From contig NZ_MAFQ01000003.1 in NCBI RefSeq assembly GCF_002013895.1, positions 310,001-374,000 of the forward strand: DNA of 64,000 bases, written 5' to 3'. This DNA is from Mycobacteroides franklinii. Lineage in GTDB: Bacteria; Actinomycetota; Actinomycetes; Mycobacteriales; Mycobacteriaceae. Positions within the stretch are counted from its first letter, which is position 1. Each line of letters starts with the position of its first letter. The notes beneath the pieces were generated by a model that was given only the letters and a program-made list of their open reading frames with translations, made no database searches and was not told the DNA's origin. Both the position numbers and the translations under genes were made by a program. Positions 1 to 8,794 of this stretch are shown here, piece after piece.

Positions 1-52
1 GTCCGGAACCAACGAACAGAATGCGCCCTGGCTTCTTGCGCCCTCGGGTCAC
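1..52 (-). CDS. hemD: HemD, uroporphyrinogen III methyltransferase/synthase, N-terminal fragment
   Basis: Only the first 17 codons lie inside the window. Reading leftward from a GTG at 52 gives MTRGRKKPGRILFVGSG, which matches the opening of the actinobacterial HemD fusion: a SUMT-type methyltransferase domain (start pattern FVGxGPGDP) followed by uroporphyrinogen III synthase. GGAGG lies five bases upstream of the GTG. The gene starts 31 bases after the hemC stop, so it is the next tetrapyrrole gene of a hemA-hemC-hemD run. The domain content beyond residue 17 is inferred from family knowledge. Confidence 0.8.
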   Translation of the reverse strand, partial: MTRGRKKPGRILFVGSG

Positions 53-83
53 TACTGCCTCCCATATCGGCGGTTTGCGCCGC

Positions 84-1007
84 CTACTCAGCTGTCATCA
101 GTGCTCGCGCACCGAGATCAAGCAATTCCCTCGCGACCGCGAGCCCAAGCTCTGCGGCCCGATCGGGGATGCCAATCCCAGAGGCCCGAATCACGTCAGA
201 TCCGTCCAGCGCCGCCGCACATCCGCGCAACGACAGTTCGTCGAAGACGCGGCCTTCCTCATCGATCGACTCGACCACCTCGGCGATCGCGCCGACCGGT
301 GCGGTACAGCCCGCCTCCAGCTCGGCAAGCAGAGCCCTTTCGGCAGTCACCGCGGCGCGCGTGTCGGTGTGATCGAGTTCCGCCAGTACGGCCACCAGAT
401 CGGCGACCTCACTGCGGCACTCCACCGCCAGCGCTCCTTGAGCCGGTGCGGGCAACATCTGCACCGGTTCCAGTGTCTCGGTGATGCGGTCCAGACGTCC
501 GATACGGGCCAAACCCGCCCGGGCGACTACCACACCATCAAGATCACCATTGGAGACCCTGCTCAACCTGGTATCCAGGTTGCCTCTTAGGGGGCGAATT
601 TCCAAACCGAGACCCAGTGCTCTAAGCTGCGCGGCCCGCCGCGGAGACGAGGTACCGATCACCGAGCCTGTGGGCAACTCCCCCAGCACCAGCCCGTCGC
701 GGGCCACCAGGGCGTCTCGATAGTCTTCACGAGGCGGAATGGCGGCTATGACAAAGCGCGGGTCGGCTGCCGTTGGCAAATCTTTGTATGAGTGCACGGC
801 AACATCGACGACGTCATCGGCGATGGCCTCCCGAAGAGCGGCCGTGAAGACCCCCACACCGATTTGCTCGACGGGTGCCGCCGACTGGTCCCCCGCGGTC
901 GCCACGATTACCAGCTCCGCCTCGTGCCCCTTGGCGCGCAGCGCGTCCCGAATCACCCCGGCCTGAGTCGTCGCCAGCAGGCTGCCGCGGGTACCAATTC
1001 GGATCAT
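84..1007 (-). CDS. hemC: Porphobilinogen deaminase (hydroxymethylbilane synthase)
   Basis: Cytoplasmic enzyme that joins four porphobilinogen units into hydroxymethylbilane during haem and cobalamin precursor synthesis. The 307-residue protein opens IRIGTRGS, the family signature. It carries the substrate-binding stretch HSYKDLPT, the arginine-rich [10 protein letters not shown], and the cofactor-attachment segment [11 protein letters not shown], whose cysteine (about residue 234) should carry the dipyrromethane cofactor. The ATG at 1007 is preferred over the upstream TTG at 1013 because GAGAGG lies seven bases before it. It lies 70 bases after hemA and ahead of hemD, in the same order as M. 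tuberculosis Rv0509-Rv0511. Nothing odd is seen. Confidence 0.97.
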   Translation of the reverse strand: MIRIGTRGSLLATTQAGVIRDALRAKGHEAELVIVATAGDQSAAPVEQIGVGVFTAALREAIADDVVDVAVHSYKDLPTAADPRFVIAAIPPREDYRDALVARDGLVLGELPTGSVIGTSSPRRAAQLRALGLGLEIRPLRGNLDTRLSRVSNGDLDGVVVARAGLARIGRLDRITETLEPVQMLPAPAQGALAVECRSEVADLVAVLAELDHTDTRAAVTAERALLAELEAGCTAPVGAIAEVVESIDEEGRVFDELSLRGCAAALDGSDVIRASGIGIPDRAAELGLAVARELLDLGARALMTAE

Positions 1008-1077
1008 GAACAAGCCTCTCGGGCGATGGCGGTCAAGATGGATGACCCAGTTGGGCGAGGAACATCAACCACGACGG

Positions 1078-2409
1078 CTATTCGCGCAATTCCTTTGTGG
1101 CGAGCGGCAGTTCACCGGCCGTCGCCACCGCCTCGACGGTGTGCGGATCAAGCTCGAACAGCTCACGCAACGCCTCGGCATAGCTGTCACCGCCGGGCGC
1201 CGACGCCAGCTGCTTCACCCGCACCGTGGGGGCATGCAACAGCTTGTCGACGACACGGCGCACGGTCTTGGCGACCTCGTCCCGCTCGGCTCCGGCCAGA
1301 CCGGGCAGACGCCCATCCAGCCGCAGCAGCTCGGCCTCGACGACCTCGGCGGCGCGCTGACGCAACGCGGTGACCGTCGGGGTGACCTCCGCCATCCGCT
1401 CGCCGGTCAGGTACCGGGCGACCTCGTCGTTGACGATCTGGCGAGCGGCACCCGCGTCGTTGGCCGCGGCGCGCGCGGTGGGCTCGCGCTGGATGCGTTC
1501 CATGTCCACCACGACCACGCCGGGCAGGCCGGCGACCGTCGGATCGACGTCACGGGGCATGCCCAGATCGCAGAAGACCAGCTGGCGTCCGCCGCCCAGA
1601 GCGCGGTGCACATCGGCCAGTGAGATCACCGGACGCACCGCGCCGGTACAGGACACCACCACATCGGCTTGAGCCAGCGCCTGGTCCAGGTTGTCCAGGG
1701 TGATCGCCTGCGCGTTCACACCCGCTTCGCGGGCCGTCGCGGCGAGGCGGTGCGCACGGTCGGCGCTGCGATTCACCACCCAGAGGTTGTCGATGCCCGC
1801 ACGGATCAGCTGTGCCGTCGCCAGCGAGCCCATCGACCCGGCGCCGACAACGGCAGCCGTGCGCCCGGGCAGGCCATCGAGCTTGCCGTCGGCCAGGTTC
1901 AGCGCCACCGACACCACCGAGGCACCGGCCGCGTCGATACCGGTCTCCGAATGCACCCGCTTGCCCACACGCAGCGCGCTCTGAGACAGCTCGTGCAGTA
2001 CGCGACCAACCGCCTGATGTGATTCGGCGGTGGCGTAGGCGTTGCGCACCTGGCCGAGCACCTGCTGCTCACCGATCACCATGGAATCCAGGCCGCTGGC
2101 CACCGCGAACAGGTGCTCGACGGCGGCCTCGCTGTATCGCACATAGGCGTACTTGGTGAGCTCGTTCATGCCCATTCCGGCATGGCGGGCGATCGCCTCC
2201 CCGATGACGGTCAGACCGCCGTGGAAGGCATCGACCACGGCATATACCTCGACCCGATTGCAGGTCGAGAGCACCATTACCTCGGTGACCAGGGGCGATT
2301 GCAGAATGTGTTCGATGATCTTGGGCTGATCGGCCTCGCCAATCGCCAGTTTCTCCAGCACCGGCACAGGCGCGCTACGGTGCGAGGCTCCGAACAGCAG
2401 GACACTCAC
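1078..2409 (-). CDS. hemA: Glutamyl-tRNA reductase
   Basis: First committed enzyme of C5-pathway tetrapyrrole synthesis: NADPH-dependent reduction of glutamyl-tRNA(Glu) to glutamate-1-semialdehyde. The 443 residues include the N-terminal catalytic domain with [11 protein letters not shown], whose Cys50 is the thioester nucleophile. The signature [20 protein letters not shown] follows, then a Rossmann domain with GAGSMG at 189-194 and a C-terminal dimerisation helix region. The start is a GTG with GGAG about nine bases upstream. It leads the hem run and follows the glutaredoxin-like gene with about 144 bases between, where its promoter probably lies. Length and motifs are normal for the family. 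Confidence 0.97.
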   Translation of the reverse strand: MSVLLFGASHRSAPVPVLEKLAIGEADQPKIIEHILQSPLVTEVMVLSTCNRVEVYAVVDAFHGGLTVIGEAIARHAGMGMNELTKYAYVRYSEAAVEHLFAVASGLDSMVIGEQQVLGQVRNAYATAESHQAVGRVLHELSQSALRVGKRVHSETGIDAAGASVVSVALNLADGKLDGLPGRTAAVVGAGSMGSLATAQLIRAGIDNLWVVNRSADRAHRLAATAREAGVNAQAITLDNLDQALAQADVVVSCTGAVRPVISLADVHRALGGGRQLVFCDLGMPRDVDPTVAGLPGVVVVDMERIQREPTARAAANDAGAARQIVNDEVARYLTGERMAEVTPTVTALRQRAAEVVEAELLRLDGRLPGLAGAERDEVAKTVRRVVDKLLHAPTVRVKQLASAPGGDSYAEALRELFELDPHTVEAVATAGELPLATKELRE

Positions 2410-2553
2410 CGCAGGTCACTCCGCTGACATCTCAGGGGCTGACGCTCTTCGCGCAAGCGGCTCATCACTGTCCAGCTCCCTTGCTTTTGGTGAGGCTCGA
2501 ACTTCAAGCACGGTAGCTCGAATATGGCCACTGGGCAAAATCCAAACAGCCTG

Positions 2554-2808
2554 TTATCGGTCACGTTTCAGGTCCGCCCGGAGCCGGGGCTCGTCCACTT
2601 CCCAGTAGCTGTGCTCCAGACCATCAAGCAGAACCACCGGAAGGCGGTCGCCGAACTCCGCGCGCAGCGAGGAATCTGTGACGGCGGCCTCATCGACATC
2701 GGTGACCGTGAGGCCGATACCGAACTCGTCGGCCAACGCCGCCAATTCGCGCTGGGCACGATCGCAGGCAGAGCATCCGGCCCGTGTCAGCAGCGTTAGC
2801 GACGTCAT
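2554..2808 (-). CDS. Glutaredoxin-like thioredoxin-fold protein (Rv0508 type)
   Basis: Small 84-residue cytoplasmic protein with one thioredoxin fold. The active-site motif is CSAC at residues 12-15, after the strand LTLLTRAG. The cis-proline strand RLPVVLLDG follows, and the C terminus is YWEVDEPRLRADL. Its likely role is thiol-disulfide exchange or redox sensing, perhaps with mycothiol, but no partner can be read from sequence. The ATG at 2808 was chosen because longer readings in this frame run antisense through the neighbouring phosphatase gene and look non-coding. It sits just upstream of hemA on the same strand, as Rv0508 does in M. tuberculosis, and is divergent from the phosphatase gene. 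Confidence 0.85.
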   Translation of the reverse strand: MTSLTLLTRAGCSACDRAQRELAALADEFGIGLTVTDVDEAAVTDSSLRAEFGDRLPVVLLDGLEHSYWEVDEPRLRADLKRDR

Positions 2809-2905
2809 ATCCCAATTCTGCCACCGGGTCCCCCGCGTTCCGGCCACCCTCAGTAGGGTTGGACGGCATTGGCACGCGGCGCACAGGAAGGGCGGGTAAC
2901 CAGTC

Positions 2906-3823
2906 ATGACCAGCCCACAAATCAACGGCGAACCCCCTGCCGAGGGTTCTGCCGAGGAGCAAGTGCTGGCCGAGGCGTTCGCCGAAGATGTCGCGCGGGC
3001 GGCATCCTTCGCAGAGGCCGACGCGGCGGCCGAACTGCCGCCGGGCCCTCCCCCCGCCGATCTGACCGCTGCCGCGTTTTTCGACGTCGACAACACGCTG
3101 GTGCATGGCTCCTCGCTGGTTCACTTCGGCCGCGGCCTGGCGCAGCGCGACTACTTCCAGTACTCGGACATGCTTCAGTTCGTCTGGGCGCAGGCGAAAT
3201 TCCGGCTGACCGGTCGCGAGAACTCCGACGACGTCGCGGCCGGCCGCCAGAAGGCGCTCTCGTTCATCGAGGGGCGCAGCGTCGACGAACTCGTCACGCT
3301 CAGCGAGGAGATCTACGACGAGACGATCGCGGACAAAATCTGGCCCGGTACCCGGGCACTGACCCAGATGCACCTGGATGCCGGTCAACAGGTGTGGCTT
3401 GTCACCGCCACACCCAAGGAGCTGGCGGAGACCATCGCGCGGCGGCTGGGTCTGACCGGAGCGCTGGGCACCGTCGCCGAATCGGTCGACGGGGTCTTCA
3501 CCGGCCGCCTCGTCGGCGACATCCTGCACGGGCCGGGCAAGGCGCGGGCCGTACGCAACCTGGCTATCCGCAACGGCTTAAACCTCAAGCGCTGCACCGC
3601 ATATAGCGACAGTGTCAATGATGTGCCGATGCTGTCCTTGGTGGGCACCGCAGTGGCCATCAACCCCGACGCGGAGCTGCGAGATGTGGCACGGCGCCGG
3701 GGGTGGGAGGTCCGTGACTTCCGTACCGCCCGCAAGGCCGCCCGCATCGGCGTGCCGTCGGCGGTGCTGCTCGGTGCCGCGGGCGGGGCATTGGCGGCCG
3801 CGTTGGCCCGCCGAGAGAAGTGA
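2906..3823 (+). CDS. serB1: HAD-family phosphatase, SerB1 type
   Basis: Haloacid dehalogenase-type phosphohydrolase of 305 residues, homologous to the protein annotated SerB1 (Rv0505c). Motif I is FFDVDNTLV with Asp60 and Asp62, motif II is VTATP around residue 167, the conserved lysine is near 212, and motif III is [10 protein letters not shown] with Asp235 and Asp239. Residues 1-55 are acidic and Ala/Pro rich, probably disordered. The last 25 residues are a hydrophobic Ala-rich helix that could anchor the protein to the membrane. Phosphoserine phosphatase activity is a database tradition; the true substrate is uncertain. mmpS2 and mmpL2, which separate this gene from Rv0508 in M. tuberculosis, are absent here. 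Confidence 0.88.
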   Translation: MTSPQINGEPPAEGSAEEQVLAEAFAEDVARAASFAEADAAAELPPGPPPADLTAAAFFDVDNTLVHGSSLVHFGRGLAQRDYFQYSDMLQFVWAQAKFRLTGRENSDDVAAGRQKALSFIEGRSVDELVTLSEEIYDETIADKIWPGTRALTQMHLDAGQQVWLVTATPKELAETIARRLGLTGALGTVAESVDGVFTGRLVGDILHGPGKARAVRNLAIRNGLNLKRCTAYSDSVNDVPMLSLVGTAVAINPDAELRDVARRRGWEVRDFRTARKAARIGVPSAVLLGAAGGALAAALARREK

Positions 3824-3909
3824 CGTTCGGCATTACCGCTGCTGATAGGCTCAGCGCCGCTCGAACTGTCCTAGATTCGTCACTGACCTGCAGCGAAATG
3901 GGTTAACGC

Positions 3910-4377
3910 ATGGCCATCCGCCAAGACATCGTCGGAACTCACTACCGCTACCCCGATTACTTCGAGGTCGGCCGCGAGAAGATGCGTGAATTCGCGGCAG
4001 CCATCAAGGACGAGTGCGAAGAGAACTCCGGCGTCGTCGCGCCCATCACCTTCCTGGCCGTCGCGGGCCGGCGCGTGCAACACAAGATCTTCACCGAGAT
4101 GGATCTACCCATCAATGTGGCGCGGGTACTGCACCGCGACCAGAAGCTCAAGTTCCACCGGCCGATCAAGGTCGGCGACCGGCTGTACTTCGACAGCTAC
4201 CTGGACAGCGTGCTGGAGTCACACGGCATGGTGACCGCCGAGGTACGTGCCGAGGTGACCGATGCCGACGGCGAACCCGTCGCGACGAGCATCGTGACCA
4301 TGATCGGCGAAGCCGAGGGCCACGAAACCGACGCGGCTGCCATGGCCGCGAATATCGCCTCCCATCGCAAGAGCTAG
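3910..4377 (+). CDS. MaoC/HadA-like dehydratase-fold protein (Rv0504c type, UPF0336)
   Basis: 155-residue cytoplasmic protein of the hot-dog-fold family that includes the HadA and HadC subunits of (3R)-hydroxyacyl-ACP dehydratase. Typical features are the N-terminal [16 protein letters not shown], the central [12 protein letters not shown] and the strand-rich [19 protein letters not shown]. The hydratase catalytic Asp-His pair of HadB/MaoC subunits is not apparent, so it may need a partner subunit or only bind acyl chains. It lies 86 bases after the phosphatase gene on the same strand, matching Rv0505c-Rv0504c. The start is a plain ATG. The function is inferred from fold family only. Confidence 0.8.
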   Translation: MAIRQDIVGTHYRYPDYFEVGREKMREFAAAIKDECEENSGVVAPITFLAVAGRRVQHKIFTEMDLPINVARVLHRDQKLKFHRPIKVGDRLYFDSYLDSVLESHGMVTAEVRAEVTDADGEPVATSIVTMIGEAEGHETDAAAMAANIASHRKS

Positions 4378-4540
4378 CCCGATCCCAATAGTCTGGCCAC
4401 GACCATAAGCCAGTTCCGCCTGAAATCTGTTGCCCCCAAAGGGACAACACGAACGCCCCAGATGCCCCACACTGTCACCAACGCGTGACACCTGGGCCAC
4501 CGACGCGCTCCCGTGAGCACGTGGACAAAGGGAGATGTTC

Positions 4541-5977
4541 ATGGCTCGCAGGCGGAAGAAATCACTCCGATGGCTCGCTCTCTCGAGTGCGGCGATGCTG
4601 CTGATCGGTACCTCCGGATGCTCAAAACACGATCAATCAGAAGCACTTTCGCCCGACCAGCAGGCCAAAGCGATTGCGCTTGACGCCTACATCTACGGCT
4701 ACCCGCTTGTCACCGTGGAGATGACCCGGCGCGTGATGACCAACGTGGACAAGCCCCAATCTCCCCGCGCACCAATGGGACAGCTCCTACGGATGCGCGA
4801 ATATCCCACTGCGGCCTTCCGCGATGTGACCGCCCCCAATGCCGACACCCTGTACACCAATGCATTCGTCGACGTCGGCAAGGAACCGTGGATTCTGAAC
4901 CTGCCGGAGGCAAACGGGCGGTACTACCTGTTCCCCATGCTGGACGGGTTTACCAACGTCTTCGAGGTACCCGGAAAGCGTACGACGGGCACTGGCCCCC
5001 AGACCTATGCCATCACCGGCCCCGGCTGGAAAGGCACACTGCCCCAAGGGGTCAAGGAGTACAAGTCCCCGACATCCCTTGTCTGGCTACTGGGCCGCAT
5101 TTATTGCACCGGCACTCCGGAGGACTACGCCGCCGTCCACAAGCTGCAAGACGAAACCTCGTTGGTGCCACTCAGCTCATACGGGAAGCCGTATATCCCG
5201 CCGGCCGGCAACGTCGATCCCCGCATCGACATGAAGACGCCCGTCCGCGAACAGGTGAACAACCTGACTAGCAAGGCGTACTTCGATCTGCTGGCCGGCC
5301 TGCTCAAGGACAATCCGCCCACGGAGGCCGATAAGCCGATGGTGGAGAAAATGGCCAAGATTGGCATTGAGGCCGGAAAGCCATTCGATATCGACAAGCT
5401 CGGACCGGACGTGGTGAGCGCGCTGCAGTCGGTGCCCAAGGAGGGCTTCGAGAAGATCATGGCGCACTTCAATGACACCGGCGAAAACATCAATGGGTGG
5501 GTGTTCACCACGAAGACGGGTCTATATGGCACGGACTACTTGCAACGCGCGACAATCACCGCGATTGGCTTGGGCGCCAACCGACCTCAGGATGCCGTCT
5601 ATCCGACCTCAGAGGCGGATAGCACCGGCGCACCCTATGACGGCACCAAGAAGTACGTGGCGCACTTCGACAAGGGACAGTTCCCGCCGGCCGAGGGTTT
5701 CTGGTCGCTGACCATGTACGACGAGGATTATTTCTTCGTCGACAATCCGCTCGACCGCTACACCCTGAGCCAACGCAACACCTTCACACCGAACCCCGAC
5801 GGCTCGGTGGATCTGTACCTGCAGCACCAGAACCCGGGGCCAGGAAAGGAAGCGAACTGGCTCCCGGCACCGGCCGGGAAGTTCAAACTGATGCTTCGTC
5901 TGTACTGGCCCAAGGAAACCCCACCGTCAATCATTGACGGCACGTGGAAACCACCCGCTGTTCAACGAGTCCCGTAA
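4541..5977 (+). CDS. DUF1254/DUF1214 lipoprotein
   Basis: Predicted exported lipoprotein of 478 residues. A twin-arginine-like N terminus (ARRRKKSLRW) precedes a hydrophobic stretch ending LLIGTSGCS, a plausible lipobox with the acylated cysteine near residue 27. The mature part has the DUF1254 block (AYIYGYPLVTVEMTRRVM, then DVTAPNADTLYTNAFVDV) followed by DUF1214 (FWSLTMYDEDYFFVDN near the end). These domains are widespread, exported and of unknown reaction. The ATG at 4541 fits AAAGGGAG six bases upstream better than the ATG at 4535, which touches that site. Its stop overlaps the ribosome-binding site of the hemophore-like gene, so the next two genes are probably cotranscribed. Confidence 0.88.
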   Translation: MARRRKKSLRWLALSSAAMLLIGTSGCSKHDQSEALSPDQQAKAIALDAYIYGYPLVTVEMTRRVMTNVDKPQSPRAPMGQLLRMREYPTAAFRDVTAPNADTLYTNAFVDVGKEPWILNLPEANGRYYLFPMLDGFTNVFEVPGKRTTGTGPQTYAITGPGWKGTLPQGVKEYKSPTSLVWLLGRIYCTGTPEDYAAVHKLQDETSLVPLSSYGKPYIPPAGNVDPRIDMKTPVREQVNNLTSKAYFDLLAGLLKDNPPTEADKPMVEKMAKIGIEAGKPFDIDKLGPDVVSALQSVPKEGFEKIMAHFNDTGENINGWVFTTKTGLYGTDYLQRATITAIGLGANRPQDAVYPTSEADSTGAPYDGTKKYVAHFDKGQFPPAEGFWSLTMYDEDYFFVDNPLDRYTLSQRNTFTPNPDGSVDLYLQHQNPGPGKEANWLPAPAGKFKLMLRLYWPKETPPSIIDGTWKPPAVQRVP

Positions 5978-5987
5978 GGAGCTGTCC

Positions 5988-6332
5988 ATGAAACTGATTG
6001 CCACCAGCCTGTTCACCGCACTGGGCGCTGCGGCGCTGTTCACCGCGGCGGCCGCGAACGCCGAGCCGGATCGTCCGCCGAACTGCACGGCGGCCGACTT
6101 GGCCGGGGTCTCGGCGGGCGTCGCCGCCGCTACGTCGAGCTACCTGTTCACCCATCCGGATGTGAATGACTTCTTCACCAGCCAGGCGGGCAAGCCGCAC
6201 AGCGAGGTACAGAGCGCGGTGCGGGCCTACTTCAGCACCAACCCGGACGCCGAAAACGATCTACGCGGCATCCGTCAGCCCATCGTCGACTTCCGCCAGC
6301 GGTGCCAGCTGCCACAGGAGCGGCAGCCATGA
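5988..6332 (+). CDS. Exported haem-binding (hemophore-related) protein
   Basis: 114-residue secreted protein with a clear signal peptide (MKLIATSLFTALGAAALFTA, then ANA and cleavage near residue 25). The mature part is a small helical domain with two cysteines (Cys33 and Cys106) at its ends, as in the mycobacterial hemophore family of Rv0203. The motif YLFTHPDVNDFF and the following pattern are typical. The expected role is binding haem outside the membrane. AAGGAG at 5977-5982, formed partly by the upstream stop codon, fixes the ATG at 5988. Its TGA overlaps the ATG of the next gene (ATGA), so translation is coupled. Confidence 0.85.
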   Translation: MKLIATSLFTALGAAALFTAAAANAEPDRPPNCTAADLAGVSAGVAAATSSYLFTHPDVNDFFTSQAGKPHSEVQSAVRAYFSTNPDAENDLRGIRQPIVDFRQRCQLPQERQP

Positions 6333-6610
6333 GGCGCGCGACTGCCGTGCTGACCGTCGCGGTGGCGTTCGCCGGCTTACTGCCGGTGATCCAACCGGCA
6401 GCCAATGCCGACGTCTGCGTCGGAGGAGGCCGCCGGATCTCGGTGAGTGGCTGCGCCAACATCGCCGACACCGTGCAGCGCTACGCGCCCCCGCCCGAGG
6501 ATTATGCACCGCTGCCGGACGATCCCCCGCCTCCCCCGCCCGCACCAAATGTCCATGCCTGCGTGGGTTACAACGGCCGGTGGGTCAGCGCGAGCGGCTG
6601 CAACCCCTAG
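6329..6610 (+). CDS. Small exported Cys-repeat protein, proline-rich linker
   Basis: 93-residue secreted protein of unknown function. A signal peptide (MRRATAVLTVAVAFAGLLPV, cleavage near ANA-D28) precedes two copies of a short cysteine unit: CVGGGRRISVSGC at 30-42 and CVGYNGRWVSASGC at 78-91. They are joined by a linker rich in proline, with a run of seven prolines. Each unit probably closes one disulfide loop. AGGAG at 6316-6320 and the ATGA overlap with the hemophore-like gene support this start and the operon. The stop codon shares the tetranucleotide CTAG with the stop of the convergent gene on the other strand. Confidence 0.75.
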   Translation: MRRATAVLTVAVAFAGLLPVIQPAANADVCVGGGRRISVSGCANIADTVQRYAPPPEDYAPLPDDPPPPPPAPNVHACVGYNGRWVSASGCNP

Positions 6611-6831
6611 CGGGTGATGTACTCGACCAGGGCCGGGTGCAGCCGGTGCTGGCCAAAGTCGGCGGCCGGGTCCGGCCGCCAGAAGATCGGCAGGTCGTTC
6701 TCCTCGGCCGCGCGATGACACTTGATCAGCAGCTCGTCATTCAGCGGTTCGGCGGCCCGCTGGCTCAGTGCTGATTTGAGCTCGTCGGGCAGTGCCCTCC
6801 AGATTGCTTCCGGGTTCAGATCCGTGGTCAC
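6607..6831 (-). CDS. Small hypothetical protein, 74 residues
   Basis: Short acidic, Leu- and Ala-rich protein with no signal peptide or membrane segment. It begins TTDLNPEAIWRALPDELKSA and contains PIFWRPDPAADFGQHRLHP. The amphipathic sequence and strong third-position GC bias make it credible as a gene, but no family is recognised. Translation probably starts at the GTG at 6831; no good Shine-Dalgarno site is seen. It converges on the Cys-repeat gene and their stops overlap within CTAG at 6607-6610. Confidence 0.55.
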   Translation of the reverse strand: MTTDLNPEAIWRALPDELKSALSQRAAEPLNDELLIKCHRAAEENDLPIFWRPDPAADFGQHRLHPALVEYITR

Positions 6832-6906
6832 ACAGCGCCTCTCACTCTTTCCTTGGGAACTGATCAGAACCCGGGCGTCGTATTCCCCGACCAGATATTG
6901 GGTTGA

Positions 6907-7512
6907 TCACTGCGTCACGCCTCCAGTGGCCACGTCAGCCAAACTCACCTGAGCGCCGGGGGTCGTCAGCGAGTCGCGCAGGATGATCGCCGAAGGCTCA
7001 GCCCCGGCGGGGATATCGAACGCTATGGACGCGACCACGCTGTCGCCGGGGCCGAGGTCTGCACCAAGCATGGGCTGCGAGGACATCTGGTCCGCACCGA
7101 AGGACTCGTCGCCCACAATAAGTTGCTGAATCGCAGGCTCGAACCGCTGAGGGGCCTCACCTTCATTGATCACACGCACACCGACGAGAACACGGTCACC
7201 CTGCGTGGCCTGCGGCAGTCTTGGGTCGCCGGTCTCCCAGGGTGCAGTGATGTCAGTCACGACAAGGGCTAACTGACCAGCTCGCACCTCGTGCCCAAGG
7301 TCGGCACCCCCAGGTGCCACCGAAGCAACTTCGTGCACTGGCGCCGATCGAGAGGCGCTAAAGTTTCTGCCATCTCTGATCCCTACCATCGTGGCAACAA
7401 CGATGAAGGCCGCGATAACGGCACCGAACATCATGGGCACCGCAGGAAAATCGCCACCACCGCAGTAAGCGGGCGCGAGCCTCTTCTCACTTTCCAGCGA
7501 ATGTTGAGTCAC
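6907..7512 (-). CDS. Membrane-anchored DUF4352-like exported protein
   Basis: About 201 residues with one transmembrane segment (MMFGAVIAAFIVVATMVGI, near residues 28-46) and an extracytoplasmic domain. The pattern of that domain (ALVVTDITAPW, GDRVLVGVRVINEGEAPQRF, GDSVVASIAFDIPAG) resembles the immunoglobulin-like DUF4352/telokin-like fold of secreted mycobacterial antigens. The frame stays open to 7701, but residues before the chosen GTG at 7512 have poor coding character, and GAGG lies about nine bases before it. The role is unknown, probably at the cell surface. It is monocistronic, with 75 bases to the preceding small gene. Confidence 0.65.
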   Translation of the reverse strand: MTQHSLESEKRLAPAYCGGGDFPAVPMMFGAVIAAFIVVATMVGIRDGRNFSASRSAPVHEVASVAPGGADLGHEVRAGQLALVVTDITAPWETGDPRLPQATQGDRVLVGVRVINEGEAPQRFEPAIQQLIVGDESFGADQMSSQPMLGADLGPGDSVVASIAFDIPAGAEPSAIILRDSLTTPGAQVSLADVATGGVTQ

Positions 7513-7864
7513 AACAATGATCCTCAATTCAGGGTAGCGGTGCAGCGGTGAAGCGCCCCCCTCGATGGATAGAAGGCTAACATCAATAGTCCCTATCGGC
7601 ACAGCAACCCATTCGTTACAGGCGATCCCACGCTGTTTGCGGACAACTACCGGCAGCACCCGGTATGGCGCTTGTCTAAATTTGCTGAACTGGATCCCCA
7701 CTGGCCAGTACAGCCGAGATCAGCGACGATGACAGCAGACGATCGACGCGGAAATCCGTGCAGTCGACCTGTTAGCCGGTGGATATCCCTCGGCACTCCG
7801 GGCGGCAGACGGCCACGATGCGGTAGGCGCGGTCTGTTATCGGGCCCTCTACAGAAAATCGTGG
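7513..7864. other. Intergenic stretch without a confident gene
   Basis: About 350 bases between the DUF4352 gene start and the end of the flavoprotein gene. A reading on the + strand from about 7740 to 7864 encodes a protein-like string (AEIRAVDLLAGGYPSALRAA, then DGHDAVGAVCYRALYR) with no start codon and no recognisable family. It may be a gene remnant or chance. No tRNA, repeat or insertion-sequence end was seen. The first 100 bases probably hold the promoter of the DUF4352 gene. Confidence 0.4.
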
Positions 7865-8794
7865 TCAGCTGTATCGGGTAGCGAGCGTAGCGATCACAGC
7901 GGTGAACTCATCCATGGTGGCGTCCAGGATGTCCTGGACCGACTCGACGGCGCCGATGCGTCCGGCCACCTGGCCGCCCAACGGGACGAAAGTGTTCATG
8001 TCACCACCGAAGTAGAGGTCCTTCGGATTCCCCGTCTCCATGAGCGACACCAGATCTCGTCGCTCCAGCTCTTCGGTGCGCTCGCTGCGCAGCGCCCGCA
8101 GGCCCGGCTTGGTGAGCCGGTTGAGCAGCACGGTGTCGGTTTCGCGGGCCGCGACCACCGCAGCCTTCCAGTTCCCGTGGATGGGTGATTCCGCGGCCGA
8201 CATCATCCGGGTTCCCATCTGCACGCCCTCAGCACCGAGCGCGAACGCGGCGGCCATCGAGGCGCCGTCGCAGATCCCTCCGGCGGCGATAATCGGGACA
8301 TCGACGTGCGATCGCACCAGCGGCAGCAACACCATGGTCGACGCGCCCTTCGGGTCCTTGAATCCGCCGCCCTCGACGCCTTCCACCACCAGCCCGTCGA
8401 CTCCGGCATCGACGGCTTTGAGCGCCGCGGCCAACGTAGGGACGACGTGAAAGACCTTGAGTCCATTGTCCTTCAGGATGCGGGTGTACTTGTTGGGGTC
8501 CCCGGCGCTGGTGGTCACAAAGGTTACGCCCTGATCGACCACGAACTGTGCAATGGAGGGGTCGCGCACGAACGCCTGCGCGATGTTGACGCCAAAGGGT
8601 TTATCGGTGAGCTCACGCATGGCTCGGATCTCGGCCTTGATGGCATCAAGCTCACCCGAACTGGTTTCGATGATGCCCAAACCACCGGCATTGCAGACCG
8701 CGCTGGCGAGCTGGGATCGCGCTATCCATCCCATGGGCGCCTGCACGATCGGCCGCTCAACGCCAAGTAGTCCGGTTATCCGGTTGGTGATCAC
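7865..8794 (-). CDS. Nitronate monooxygenase / 2-nitropropane dioxygenase-like flavoprotein
   Basis: 309-residue FMN-binding TIM-barrel protein. Family marks are the N-terminal ERPIVQAPMGWIARSQLASA, AGGLGIIETSS, KPFGVNIAQAF, VVEGVEGGG at 136-144, PIIAAGGICDG at 168-177 and the phosphate-binding GAEGVQMGTR. Class I nitronate monooxygenases and FabK-type enoyl reductases normally have a His in the EAGGH motif; here the matching residue is Phe145. The usual nitronate chemistry is therefore doubtful and a related oxidoreductase role is possible. It stands alone, with about 220 non-coding bases before the stomatin gene. Confidence 0.85.
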   Translation of the reverse strand: MITNRITGLLGVERPIVQAPMGWIARSQLASAVCNAGGLGIIETSSGELDAIKAEIRAMRELTDKPFGVNIAQAFVRDPSIAQFVVDQGVTFVTTSAGDPNKYTRILKDNGLKVFHVVPTLAAALKAVDAGVDGLVVEGVEGGGFKDPKGASTMVLLPLVRSHVDVPIIAAGGICDGASMAAAFALGAEGVQMGTRMMSAAESPIHGNWKAAVVAARETDTVLLNRLTKPGLRALRSERTEELERRDLVSLMETGNPKDLYFGGDMNTFVPLGGQVAGRIGAVESVQDILDATMDEFTAVIATLATRYS

